Source of the DNA: Ectocarpus siliculosus
Lineage: Eukaryota > Sar > Phaeophyceae > Ectocarpales > Ectocarpaceae
Length of the DNA: 38,870 nucleotides
Direction of reading: 5' to 3'
Assembly (NCBI GenBank): GCA_000310025.1
Contig: FN649735.1
Span: forward strand, 8,210-47,079
Shown here: piece after piece, positions 1 to 11,820 of the stretch
Numbering within the stretch: the first letter of the stretch is position 1
Layout of the letters: each line of letters starts with the position of its first letter
Made by a program: the position numbers and the translations under genes
The notes under the pieces: generated by a model
What the model saw: the letters and a program-made list of their open reading frames with translations, nothing else
The model's database searches: none
What the model was told of the DNA's origin: nothing

Positions 1-24
1 CCCCCCCCCCCCCCCCCCCCCCCA
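1..24. repeat. Poly-C homopolymer at the window edge
   Basis: The first 23 bases are all C. The other end of the window is also a C homopolymer, which suggests that the window is a complete contig whose assembly stopped in C runs. It may be a genuine C-rich tract or partly a sequencing artefact; the sequence alone cannot tell. Confidence 0.9.
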
Positions 25-1501
25 CGCTCTCCCTCTATCTGCGGCACCCCTACGTCTTGTTGGCTTCCGCTGCTTGCGGTGCTGACAAAGTTTGCCGACA
101 TTGTATTTTCCAACGAGCGCGAAACTCAACTACCACCCAGATGTTGCTGGCACCACTTTGGACCGCTGCATGTGTGGATGGATGTGTGGGATGGCGGAGA
201 GCGGGGTGTGTTTCACTCCCGAGTGGTTTGTATGCCCACGAAAGCAGTGGCCTTGCCAAACGAAAGGGAAGGTAGGCTGGTACGGCCGTGGCTCCTGTAT
301 AAGAGGGTGGTGTGACAAAGGCTCTTGACCCTCTTTCGCCTCTTATTCGGAGTCACCTTATTACACCTGATTAGAAGGTGCCATACTTTGCTACAATATG
401 GCGGGTCGAGTCCGTCACATCCAATTCCGACCCTCTAGTATCCGAGCTCCTCTATATCGGAGCCACAACTCTAGCGAATTATGCGGTATAAGGTATTATT
501 GACAGCAATGGCAGGGACGTCGCACTCTTCCTCCCGTCCAGGCATTTGATCGGATCCCGGTGTTACCGCGGCCGACCTCTCTGCTAACCTCTCGGCTGGA
601 AAAGGCTTTCCTCGCGTCACACAACGCATCGTCTTTACGTGTCATCCGAATGAGAGGGGAAAACATCTCGTTCCCTGTCGTGCGGCATATGCAACAATTT
701 CAACATACGCATCCTGTAGTTGAATCTTGCATGTTTATTCCCACCAGGTTTCTAAAGTATGCAGGTCGCCATTTCACCTGTTTATGGAGTCGCTTCAACA
801 AGCGTGGCGGCGTAAGCGGCCTAAACCCTTCGGAACCTTGGTGCGGTCGCTTGTCTCTTGGCTCAGCTCGAAGCGAGCGCCAGGGTTCCGTTTCCGTGTG
901 GGCTGTGCCCACAGGCCATCATTCCATTGCTTATTTTTTGGAGCCCTGATAGGCTATATAGTATTCCTTGTTTTAGAGCCCTCACGAGCCATTCGCCTGG
1001 TTCTCCGTTCATCTCTCTTCGTGCAGCTTTGGCGGATTCCGCCCCCCCCCCTCTCTTGCCATAGCAGCTTTAGCTCTACCTCTCTCGTGCCCCGTGCACA
1101 CACTCACTTTGCAGCCACGCATACACACTCATGGCTTTGTGGAGCATGGTCACCAGCTATTAGCTCTCTTGCTTGTAAGGAAGGCTCGATTCTGCTGACC
1201 TCCTGTTCGACAAGGTCACTGGGCTGTGTGTGATACAGCAGTATCTGAGTGCGACGACGTGTAACGAAGTTGTCCCCGTCACCCTCAGCGATGATGCCAT
1301 GTCCGGTCAGGAAGTCAGCAGTTTTGAGCCGTAGAGGATGCTCCACCAAAGCCATGAGTGTAGCGTGGTCGATGCTGATTGAAAACACACAACACACGAC
1401 CCACATGCACGCAGCGGGCGATGCTCGGTAAGAACACACACATGCACACGCGCACGCAAACGAAGATAACACGGGCCGGTTTCCCAACGCGGCGTGCGCA
1501 G
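25..1501. other. Stretch upstream of the first recognised PP5 exon
   Basis: I searched this stretch for the TPR repeats and linker that normally precede a PP5 catalytic domain and found neither on either strand. It is probably intron or 5' sequence of the phosphatase gene. A minus-strand frame at 1104-1487 has an exon-like core (about 1190-1390) beginning after a possible acceptor (TCAATCAG), but it resembles no family I know. CA-rich low-complexity sequence lies at about 1098-1130 and 1380-1460. Confidence 0.4.
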
Positions 1502-2981
1502 ATACCGGAGGAAGAAGGGAGCCACTTCACCGTGTGCGGGGACACGCACGGACAGTTTTACGACGTCCTCAACATCTTCAAGCTCAACGGCTTGCCCTCG
1601 GCGAAAAACCCGTATCTCTTCAACGGGGACTTCGTGGACAGGTATATATTCTTCAGTATGTATGTTTTTTGTGGCGCATTCACGCCCCTCGGTGCGAGCG
1701 ATTGTTGTGAGCCTTCCGCGTATGTACGCGTGGCGTGGATACAAGCGTCGGAATCTTGTTCGTCAGCTCTTCTGTCTCCGGTGTTGGTGTTGAGGCTGAC
1801 GCAGCCGTCCACTCGATGCCCGGGATGTGCTCTGTGCTGGTTTGTTGTTCGCCGAGAGCAGCCGCGACGATGCGCATCTCATCCCGATAGGCGCCCCAAC
1901 TCCAGCCAGGCGATGCCTTGTATTTGCAGTAGTACTTGTTTATCTTGCTGTGTTTTTTTACTGGTCAGCACAGGAATAATAACTTGCTCGCTGCTGCTGC
2001 CGCTGCCGCTGCTGCTGCTGCTGCTGTTTCTTGGTCTTGCAGGGGGTCGTTTAGCTTGGAGGTAGTCACGACGTTCCTGGCCCTCAAGCTGGCGGAGCCG
2101 GAGGGCATCTTCTTGACGCGAGGGAACCACGAAAGCAAGAACATGAACAAGATTTACGGGTTCGAGGGGGAGGTAGGTGACGGCGGGTGCGTCTGTTGTG
2201 CGGTTCCCTCGCGTTTTTTTTTCTGGCGGCAGCAGCAGCAGCATCAAGCACGCCGACGGATGTGTTACCATGGGGGTCGAATTTTGAATTTTGGGGATCC
2301 CTGTGCGTTGAAGGACTGCCTTGCGGAGAAATGAAGTTAATGAGGAAATAGAACAAGAACGGGGTACGCAGACCATGTTCTTAAAACCCCAACCCTATCC
2401 TAACTTCCCTCATTGCATGCTTTATCCAACATGTTTGCTTAATATTAAAATAAAACAACCCTGCGAAGGGTACCGGCTTGTAACGGCTATTTAGTGCCAA
2501 CCCACGTTCCTAAATCACGAAAAAGAGGTAGTTGAGGGTTATGTCCCTTAGGCAGTGGTGAGCCTTTTTTCGTTGTACTTCGTTAATTGGGGTTCCCTTT
2601 TCTTTGTTCATGTGTTGTGAGTTAGAAAAGACAGACACACAAGCAGCACGTGCTGTGTGACATGAAAGCCAATCGCTGAAACGAAGAAGAAACAGACAGC
2701 AATAACCCAATCCTTGAATCCAACCAGGTTAAGCACAAGTTCGATCAGACGGTCATGACCCTCTTCGCCGAGGTGTTCTGCTGGCTGCCCTTGGCGGCGA
2801 CGCTTGACGGAGGCGTTTTCGTCACACACGGTGGCCTCCCTGCGGAGGACTCGTGCAAGCTGGACGACATCGCGGCCGTCCGGAGGTACGCGGCAAAATA
2901 ACGATCACGAAAATGCGCGTCGTACCACTGTCGTACTTGTTTTTGCTCCGTGTTCTACAGCGAGCGCGGTTTAGTTTGTTT

Positions 2982-3017
<36 letters not shown>

Positions 3018-6000
3018 GCTTTGTTGTTTTGTGGACCCCAGCAATTAATGGCATGAAAGAGAGGTCGTTGGAGCACTGCACGCGCGTGAATGTAGTATTG
3101 GTAAGCAATAAAACTGTCGATATTTGCAGACATCGGCTTGTCCCTGCGTGTTGCCGAGAAGAGCGAGAGGGGCGGGAGAACTCCGCTGAATGGACGCAGC
3201 AACGGGCGCCAGAGTTGTTGTCATTGGGCGCCCCACCCTATGTGAACAACAAGACGGCCACCTTTACGTATCGTCAACATGGTAGAGATGTATTTGATCA
3301 AGTTTTCGGTGTGGCAACCCACCCACTCAGGATAAGACCGACCGACGTATTTGCCGTTGTCCTCGAAAGTTGGGTATCGCGAAGCACACACACGAGGTCA
3401 TCCCCACGACATGTGTACCCGTGGTCTCACCCCTGACAAGAGGATGAGAACTGGCGGACTGTAGGAATATTTCTGAAGACCCTCGGGTGCGGTTGTGAGA
3501 GTCGAGAAACGTGCCCCGCCCACGACACAGTACAGTGCTACGTAGGTGGCATGACGCTAGATACCAATCGTTCCCGACCGATTTCGAGATTTTGAAAGGT
3601 CGATTAAGAGGACGTAAGACTGATGCAGATTTCCGTAGTGTCATGTTTGGTTCACTGAGATTTTCGCTGGGCAGTCGGGTCAAAAACACGTCAACTGTGT
3701 TATCTGTTCAACGTTGCACCGCAGCTGGCAGCCAGCTGTGGGTTGCTGCTTGTTTTTTTTCCCGTCTTGCCTCACCCCTTGATGACGTCGCTCTCTCATG
3801 AGCCCACTCCGGGGATGGACTACTTGCACATGTTCGCATCGAACGATTTGTTTTGGGAAAGCTCTCGAAGGGACCATTCCACGGCCGTCCTTTTCGGCAC
3901 CGCGAACCTTTCGGCCGTGGAGTAGGAGTCGCACCTTGAAAGTCGGTCCAGTCGGTGTGATACATTGTGTCACGCACGGCACACATGTTGTTGTCGCGAA
4001 AGCTCAGTGCGCGCGGATGACAACCCGACCCGCGACACACAGGGGGCGGGAACCGCCGGACAGCGGGATAATGTCGGACTTGATGTGGTCCGACCCGCAG
4101 CCGTTCACGGGTCGGAGTCCGTCGAAGAGAGGGGTGGGCATGGCGTTCGGGCCGGACGTGACGAAGGCATTTTTGGAAGGGAACGACCTCAAGCTGCTCG
4201 TACGGTCCCACGAGGTTAAGGAGGTGAGTAATAGGGGAGTACTCATAGCCGTGCATGCCGTAGTCGCTAGGTCGTTGACCTCGCATGCCTGCAAAGCCGG
4301 GACGGAGCGTAAGGGTGTTCGGCGTCTGGTGTTTACTTTTTTGCGTACAACTCAAGTAAAAGGGCGGCGGGGGGGGGTGATTTGGTTGGACGCTGTTGCT
4401 TATCGGCGAGGAGAAGGTGCTGGGTGTGGAGATCAGACCTTGTGTTGTAATTTCTTCACGTGTAAGATATTGTAGTATGCCGCTCTGTTCGAAAATATTA
4501 GGCCTTTTATGCATATGTCCAGACAGAGGGATCTGACGACAACGGGAACCATGGGTTTGTGTCGAGCGTTCTCCTTCATGCGTTCTGTTCCTTCGTGGGC
4601 TCTTAAGGGCCTATCTGAACACACGCACAACTTTGTATGGAATGGGTCGTCTACCATACCTTTCGCCTCCGATAAATGTATATTCCCATGCAGTGGTATG
4701 ACGCTTTCACTCATGCTGCTGTTGAAGGATACACGCAGAAGAAGGGGTTATTTTTTAGAAGGGAGCATTCTTGAGATGAATTGGGAACCCAGCTGGTCAA
4801 ATTAAAAGGTTACAATGTTCTCGTCAAATGATCAACTACCCCAAACGACGCCCAGTGCTGTGTTTATGTGTGTTTATATATGGGGGCCGACGTAGATAGG
4901 ATCGGGTCCAGCTTGTTACTCAGGCGAGTGATGTGGGCGGTTGCCTCGGCGTTGTGTGCCTCCTCGTGGCGTGGTCGTCGCGGACTCATCCGAGTATGGC
5001 TCCTCGCTCTTTGTCGTGGTTCCCGTGTTGCTCCACCTGACGGCGAACGGTATCGCTCTCCGCATCATGTAGCTCAAACACCATGCATCTGTTGACGTTC
5101 TGGTCCTTGCTCTGCTCTGTCGAGTTTTTTTTGCGTGTTGAATGATTTCTTCCGGGGAACGGACGAACGAAATTGCACGAACAAGTTGCTGTCAATACGC
5201 CATCACCCCCCCCACCCCCCCGTCGTAATCACCACTACGAACAACAGGAGGGGTATTTAGTGGAGCACGATGGGAAGTGCATCACCGTCTTCTCAGCGCC
5301 GAATTATTGTGACCAGGTTCGTCTTTGTGGTGTGGGTTTTGTCTCACTCTCTGTTGTTAATTACGAGAGCTTATTTTTTTCTCTTTCGCTTTCGTCCGCC
5401 CTTCTTGCAATTGATGCTCTTTTTTGCGATGCCATTTGCTTAACCGGAATCCTGTTGTTTCGTTTTGCTTTCACTGCTGCTGGTGTCGTGCACGATACTG
5501 CCGCAAAGTACATCCGCGTTTATGCACCGTTTGTGCGATATGTGGTTTGACCTTGTGACATCGGTGGGTAAGTATATTTGCCCATGCCCGCATTTTACCG
5601 ACTATACGATCTTGTGATGTACATGATGAAATTTTGCTCCAGAATCATGTGTGATCGAAATCTGTATGCGTACCATGGAGTGTGATGGTTCGGCACCGGG
5701 GATTCTCCACCCCGAGCGATTTACCTGCGCATCGGTACCTTTTCTCTGTGTTTCTGAGCACGCCATGGGACGTCGGCCACGATTTTTCCCTCCACCCCAG
5801 CAAAGCTATCGGTACGCGTTCGAAGCGCCCTCCCCACTCCGAAGATCGTAATAAATGGACCCAAGCCAACGACACGACAGGGAGTACTGGCACACAATTC
5901 ACATGAAGTTCGCCCGCTCCCCGCGCCCTCCATGCCGCAAAATTGTGCATTAAAACCTGCGGGAACGTGACGGCTCAAAATTCCAGATGGGAAACAAGGG

Positions 6001-6121
6001 CGCGTTTATCCGGTTCGGATCCGACCTCGAGCCGCAGTTTACTACCTTCGAGGCGGTGCCGCATCCTGCGGTCCGACCCATGGCCTACGCAGGCGCCTTC
6101 GGAAATGTGATGGGCCTGTGA
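1502..6121 (+). CDS. PP5: Serine/threonine protein phosphatase 5 (PP5) catalytic domain, 5'-partial, six exons
   Basis: A metal-dependent PPP-family phosphatase that removes phosphate from serine and threonine. Exons: 1502-1641, 2043-2172, 2728-2885, 4043-4223, 5248-5316, 5987-6121. All introns are GT-AG and the phases agree, giving 270 residues and a TGA stop. Visible motifs in order: GDTHGQ, GDFVDRG (across intron 1), RGNHES, a [10 protein letters not shown] segment, [45 protein letters not shown] (followed by intron 5) and MGNKGAF. The metal ligands and the catalytic His of GNHE are present. The [10 protein letters not shown] and FEGEV motifs and the [10 protein letters not shown] tail point to PP5 rather than PP1, PP2A or calcineurin. 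PP5 usually has three N-terminal TPR repeats that bind Hsp90; they are missing here and may lie beyond the left edge. The first exon is assumed to begin after GTGCGCAG. Intron 1 carries a CTG repeat, and intron 3 a transposon end. Confidence 0.93.
1991..2026 (+). repeat. CTG/CCG trinucleotide repeat in PP5 intron 1
   Basis: A run of CTG units with two CCG interruptions ends 16 bases before the acceptor AG at 2041-2042. Its position means that it could serve as part of the polypyrimidine tract. A short CAG run, the complement, lies in the next intron at about 2228-2242. Confidence 0.85.
2984..3015 (+). repeat. CT dinucleotide microsatellite in PP5 intron 3
   Basis: About 16 uninterrupted CT units lie within intron 3 (2886-4042). 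It is not near a splice site. Confidence 0.9.
3914..3974 (+). mobile_element. Diverged MITE terminal segment in PP5 intron 3
   Basis: About 60 bases, ending GATACATTGTGTCACG, align by eye with the right end of the MITE at 33143-33350, which ends GGTATCTTGTGTCACG. The shared inner stretch reads CTTTGAAAATCGG there and CCTTGAAAGTCGG here. I did not find a convincing matching left end upstream, so this may be a truncated or decayed copy. Confidence 0.4.
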
Positions 6122-8510
6122 TAAACATAGGCTCGGCCACAGGGAAGGGGCGGAAAAGCAGTGGTTGGACCACTCCACTGCTACTGGCGAGGTTGTATTA
6201 GGGCTTTTGTAGAGTAATGTGTGCACTGATTCGTGGAGGGGGTATTTTCAGGCCCTTGGGGTTGGCTTAGCTGCTTCTTGACCATGTCGTATTCGCTGGT
6301 CTAGCACCGAGGGACTTGAGGCATCGGAGAGTATGTGCTGAACGCGTGATATACGCTGATTCGTTTTCTTATTTGCTTTGTCCACGGAGGGGGCGTGGCG
6401 TACTTGCCGTGGCTACACTTGGCCTGTCTGATTGAAAGCAGAATCGGCAGTCAAGGATAACCGTGCTGGGGGAAGATATTGAAATATGGTTTGGAGTCAG
6501 GGTGAAAGGCAGCCGAACTGTGTGGTGCCATCTTGTTGCAAAGCATTTAGTGATTGGGGAAAAAACTAGGCAGCCAGTAATCGTGTGAGATAGGACTACT
6601 GACGTGTAGTTGCCTCGGCTTGTCTTTTTCCAGTTGTTTGCCGGCATTCTGTCTGAAGGTTGTTTTCCTGGCCTAGATGAGGCACGCGTGCAGTTCTGGA
6701 CGGAGGCTTTGCGCACATCGTGGAGGGTGTGCTTCTTCCACTCGTTGCACCGACCGCGTTGAACCTGCTTCCTACTATCGGTGGTGTGTGTCAGAGAGAG
6801 AGAGAGAGAGAGACAGAGACAAAGAGACAGAGAGAGACAAAGAGACCGAGAGACACAAGAGAAAAGAGAGATATCACAGGAGAGGAACGTGGAAGATTGG
6901 CACAAGCCCCCTGGGTTTCGCCATATCACATACCACCCCAGGAACACTTTCTTCCGCTAATATTTCTGTCGCGCGCCTTGAATGGACCGACAGGAATTTG
7001 GGGGAGGCACTTAGTAGGTAGATGGACAGGTGTTGGGCCAGGGACTGCGCGATATTGCTTCCCGGACAAGCCCTTTGAGAGAAGTACAGAGCTTGTTGGC
7101 GGCAGCAGTTTGTGCAGCAGGAGTTAAGTCACGGAGGAGGTGCTTGACGGTGTAGTGCTGCTGTGTTCTTTTGGCTTTTCCCGGCGTGTAAACGACCGTC
7201 CAACTACCAGTCAGTCTTGGATGCAAGTCTAAAAACTCACAATACGAACGACAAAGCGTATTTCGGGCACAGACCCGACCACCAGTTCTATTTAGAACCT
7301 CCTGTGTCGCGCGGCGGGTGCCCTTGATGCTTACAACCGTTTCCGCCAGCATTCCCGCGAGGGGCGGGGCAAAGATGATGGTTGTCAGGCTTTGACCCTC
7401 TGGGCAGACGTGTCAAGGACGAACGCCGACACTATAACTAGTATATTTCCAGAAAAGACGCCCTTGACACACCTGTCAACCCCTGTCAACCGACATCCCG
7501 TGAGAGCGTTGCACGGCAGACTTGTAGCTCTTGACCCTCCAGAAACATCGATTTTCGGAGCAGCTCTACCATTAATACCATGATCGATCTTGTTAGACGC
7601 TACAAAGCCCTCCCTGCAATATTGCGGAAATACACACACTACAGAGCAAATTGGACATTGCTCGTCGCCCATTCTTAGCGAAAACCCCTTAATACAACAT
7701 ACACCCACCACGCCTCGCTTGCTTCAAACTTCAAACGACAACGCCCCCCCTTTTCTGTTCCTTGCTTTCAATTCTCAAAGACACAACAAACGTTGTATCG
7801 GTGAAGGAACGCTGCCCATCTCTTCTGAAGTGATGTAGGCTAACACCTTCTCTGTGGAATACTTCCTTTTCCTTCGCCAAAGGTCTCCTCCCCTACTTGT
7901 CAACACACGTGCACGGATTGTAATCTGCCACTTTCGCAGGAATAACATTACTACGATACGCATGTCTAGACTACTGCCATACCCGACCCTTGAATACACT
8001 GATTGCACACACATCAAAGAGTATTGTGGACTTCAAGGTTTCTTCTTTTGAGCCACCGAAAAAAATCGCTATTCCGGGGGGAGAGTTTTCTGATTCCTTC
8101 CTAATACTAGGGGGCGAAAAATTTCTCCCAGCATTGTCGCATTTTTTCGGCGTGCAGCGGCCTTACCTCTATTCGGAGCATGCACGTAGTATGTACACAC
8201 GTGCATATTCTTTGCCAAAGCCACGTGAGGTGGGCTCCGTGGTTGAATCCCCCTTCTCTATAAACTTACCCGGGCCCGTCGTCTTCCACGAACGACCACC
8301 CTTACGGCTTCGCCAGCTGAACACCACCAACAATGCGAACGAGCACGCACCGCTCAGGTGCTCCCGGAAACACGCGCGGTACGCAAACAAACTCAAACAC
8401 ACGAGGTCCGCCATGACGCATGCTTGTGTGAACTATAGTAGACGAAACAACCAAGTTCATCCTCGACTACAGTAGTAGGTAGGTGTACAGCAGTCTACTC
8501 TACAACCTTT
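6122..8510. other. Convergent intergenic region between PP5 and the TMEM151-like gene
   Basis: This holds the 3' flanks of two converging genes. No AATAAA signal is obvious close to the PP5 stop. A purine-rich GA repeat lies at 6793-6870. A minus-strand frame at 7011-7352 (113 residues) and a plus-strand frame at 7990-8475 (161 residues) are open, but show no recognisable domain and no splice context. I see no supported gene here. Confidence 0.5.
6793..6870 (+). repeat. GA-rich microsatellite
   Basis: An uninterrupted GA run grades into GACA- and AAGA-type purine repeats over about 78 bases. It lies in the intergenic region and keeps several frames open on the opposite strand. Confidence 0.85.
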
Positions 8511-11122
8511 TCACGCGATCTTCTTGGTGATCGTAAGCCGAACGATGCTCGTCTTCCAGTCGAGCCAATGCCGGTACGGTACATTGACCAATAGGAGTGA
8601 AGCGACCAAGTACCCGTAGCTGCTCACCCAACACGACGGCTCGCCCAGGTTCTTGATCCACATTGATAGCTCCTTAAATCCTTTGATGTGAATTTCTTGC
8701 TGGTAGTCTTGGAAGAGATCCCGGCGGTTCGCCGCGCAGAACGACTCGTAGGCGGCAGTCATCTTCTGCTCGGCGGCGTCCGTCAGAAACCCCAGCTCTT
8801 TCGAGAGATAGAGCTTTGCAAGCTCCTCCACAGAGTCGGTGCCCGGCAGCGCCCCCGTTGCGTCCTCCCACTGGTTGAAGGAGTAGTCTTCATTGGCGGT
8901 GTGACTGACGATCTGGCCTTAGTAGGTTTCGAATCTGCGACGAGAATCAATCGTGAATCGGCGAACGAAGCGAAAAAAAGTCCCTCTGGGCTATGCAGAT
9001 GCATACGTAATACGTAGTGCGAGAGATGGAGTGTAGCGTTGCCGTGAGGCGCACGCCGGCTTCGTGGGGCCGAAAGGCAAGAGGCCGTGATGTTCGTATA
9101 GACTATATGTGAGTTTTGAGCTCTATATTTTCTACCGGCTGTCGTACCGGCTATCACACAAGATTGATCGGCCGAGCACAGGATACGAAGATAGTCCGAA
9201 GAGAACTTACAGTAAACATATGCGTTTTTTTTTGTATTCACACCAATCCCACGTTTGTTTACGCGTGGGTTGCCAAAAGGCGTGGCCTCCGCAAACGAAA
9301 AAAGTGCGTGACTGAAACGTGGCAGGGACAAGCTGGCCGAATGGCCGAGCGGAAAGAGAGAGAGTCATCTCACACAACAACGTGTGGCGGGACAATTCCG
9401 CACAACTCTTCCGATCAATGAAATACAGCTAACTAGGGCCACAACAGACGCTCAATATTACAATATTACCGATTGCAGCTCGTCTCTGATCTATTAATAG
9501 CAACACGGGACCCAACAATTCGCCCTCACTCGCAGGCAGAGCACAAGGTATGGTTGGCGGCGTCGAGTAAACAACAAGCGACAACACCGGCAGCTTCTCA
9601 CCTGTAATTTGTGGACACTCTCCCGTTCGCATCTGTCGACATGACCGGTACCCACCGAGTGCAGGGTTCGAAGTGGTAGCAGGTGGCGACGAACCTTACA
9701 ACTGGGATGGCTGTTCGTAGCTGTTGGACGTACTGCTGCACGTTCAGCTCCCGATCAATGTTTGCCACGGACTTTCGCGTCCCGGCATCCACGCACATGT
9801 CGTAATAGAAACATGAACTAAGCGGGAAAAACATGCAGAAAACGATCATGAGCACCACGCGATCAACGAAATGTTCGTAGTCGCTGTCAGAGTAGTCAAG
9901 CCCTTCGTTGTGCTTCTCGCCCGCCCGGAAGCGACCGATCGAGATGAGCATACCCAACAACAACGCCCACACGGCCAGCTGCAACACCCAGCTCTAGAAG
10001 CGGGTTTTCACGTGCAATTCGCCGTGTTCCGCTCGGTGCTCGCCGGTGGTCGTCGTCCGCTCTTGTGCGTGCGGGTTCGCTCCGTGCAGTTGGAATTCTT
10101 CAGCGCCCCCGCCTGGGCATTCAACCTATATGCGTCGGATTCGTCGAGACGGTGAATAATCCCATGTGGCGAGTGCAGCACACACGGTGGGGAGCGGGTA
10201 CAAAATATCAACACTAGAAATAATCCTTGGTCCTTGGCAAATTGGAGTACTACTGGAAGCAGAAGCCAGGTTTTTACTTTGTCAAATTACCAAACAAAGC
10301 ACTCTGAGGCAGCCGGCATACTGTCGCGACATGTTCGATATGTTTGTGAAACGGTGTACGGAAAAATTCTGCCACGTATCTTGGGATTGTAAAGGTCACT
10401 ACAGGTGTCTGGGCAACAGGAGAAGGAGAGGGGGAGCAAACACTTACACGTAGTGTGAGAACCTCTCACGTATGTCAAAGGAAGAAGGATCCCTTCTTCC
10501 CACATAACCTGCACCCCGGCTTGGTTTCCTTGGTCCCTACTTGTGCGTTCCAACAAACTGAAAATTCCGACCTACATCGAACAAAAACATGTTCATACAT
10601 ATCGTGGCTCCTACGCGTAGCACCTGTTGTTGAAAAACCTTCGCAGCGTCTGAAATCCATTCAACAGGGAGAAGGACATCCAGGGCATTAGCATGGCGCA
10701 AGCAATGAATCCGGGGGAAACCGCAACAACAAAAAAGTTGTTACCTGGTGAGCAAAACGCCGTGGGACTATGTCTCGACGGAGCGCTGCTCCCTGGATGT
10801 TCTCTGGTCTCTCGGACATCGGCGGCTTGAACTCGGGAGTAGCAGCAGTGGCTGTCCGCTGGATTGGGTCTGGCCTTTCCGGTCCTTGCCGCCGGACTGC
10901 TCCCTGCACATCCCCTGGTGCTCCCGTGAGGGGCAGATTGGTGCCTGGATCCGTAACTGCTTGCCGGACAGTAGTTGGCCGATCCCGCAGCGGTACTCTG
11001 TAGGGCGGAGTTGGGCTGTCCGCCATTGACGGGCTGTATGGTGGTGGTGGTGGGCGGGGTTGGTCCATCTGTTGTCGTGCAGACAGCAACGCGACGAGCA
11101 TTTTCGTTGTGAGATTGTGCAT
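8511..11122 (-). CDS. TMEM151-family multi-pass membrane protein with proline-rich N-terminus
   Basis: Proposed exons on the minus strand: 11122-10745, 9993-9602 and 8912-8511. Exon 1 encodes a soluble proline-rich segment (MDQPRPPPPPYSP...). Exon 2 encodes a hydrophobic helix (LQLAVWALLLGMLISIG), a second one (VVLMIVFCMFFPLSSCFYY) and the family-like CYHFEPCTRW. Exon 3 encodes SHTANEDYSF, a soluble region ending FKELSMWIKN and a hydrophobic stretch (YGYLVASLLLVNVPY) before the TGA stop. This order, with CYHF, a T/SH motif and a late membrane pair, matches what I recall of animal TMEM151A/B, whose function is poorly known. Exons 1 and 2 join in phase (CAG|GTAACA to TTCTAG|AGC). Exon 2 ends in phase 2 (ACAG|GTGAGA), but exon 3 opens in phase 0, with an in-frame TAA just before it. 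A micro-exon of 1+3n bases or an indel is therefore needed. The start could be residue 1, 8 or 19 of this frame. The model gives about 390 residues. Confidence 0.7.
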
Positions 11123-11820
11123 GTCACGAGAACGTTGGGCTTGATTTTCGGCGGCGGGTGGTGTCAGGTTGAAGATGGTTGCTTATCATGCGGTTGTTGT
11201 TGTTTTGGGTCAAGGAACCCGCAAAAGTACCTTCTTGAAGCCAGTCGAAGCGGTACTCTTTTCTGCGTACGGCACATGGTCTGTCCTGCCATGGTTTCTA
11301 GCTTCCAGCTATGTGTAACATCGGCTGTTATTATGGACGATTATCTACACTACGCATAGGCGACGGCGCAAGCTCTGGAGAAGCAGTATGAGTAGGACCA
11401 GCTTCAACCAAGATGAGTATTTAGGACACCTGCATCTGCTGCTACTTGTCGTCGGTAGTGGGAGACATGTTAGAAACGCGCGTTGGGGTTCCGTCTCTCA
11501 TGATCGAATGTTTCTTCGCGAAACACGGGCCCGGGAAATAGAGCCAGTCTCAGCAACTTAGGCGTGGAGCACACGTGCCGCGGATGATGCCTGAAAGCTC
11601 CGCATGCGCCGTAAATGCACAGGCGAGCCTCTTGGTGCCCCTGAGAAGGAACCCCGAGAAAATATTTGCTGTCGCCAGAGAAAGAATGGCAGGGGCATCA
11701 AAACTTCCAGACCCTAACATTCACAAGATTCCCGTCTATAAGGAAAAATTGAACAGTTCCAGGGGGGCGATCGCACGAGTTGGTGTAGTACACGAAGTTG
11801 AAGTGCTTTGCCTGTATTTG
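11123..11820. other. 5' flank of the TMEM151-like gene up to the satellite
   Basis: This is probably the promoter and 5' untranslated region of the minus-strand gene. I see no TATA box that I would defend. A short plus-strand frame at 11575-11823 has no recognisable content. Confidence 0.4.

Noticed and set aside
1104-1487. 127-codon minus-strand frame upstream of PP5.
   Set aside because: The middle looks protein-like and follows a possible acceptor, but I cannot link it to a family or to neighbouring exons. I kept it only as a remark.
7990-8475. 161-codon plus-strand frame beside the TMEM151-like gene.
   Set aside because: It has no recognisable domain, lies in the probable 3' flank of the opposite gene, and its composition is not distinct from nearby non-coding frames.
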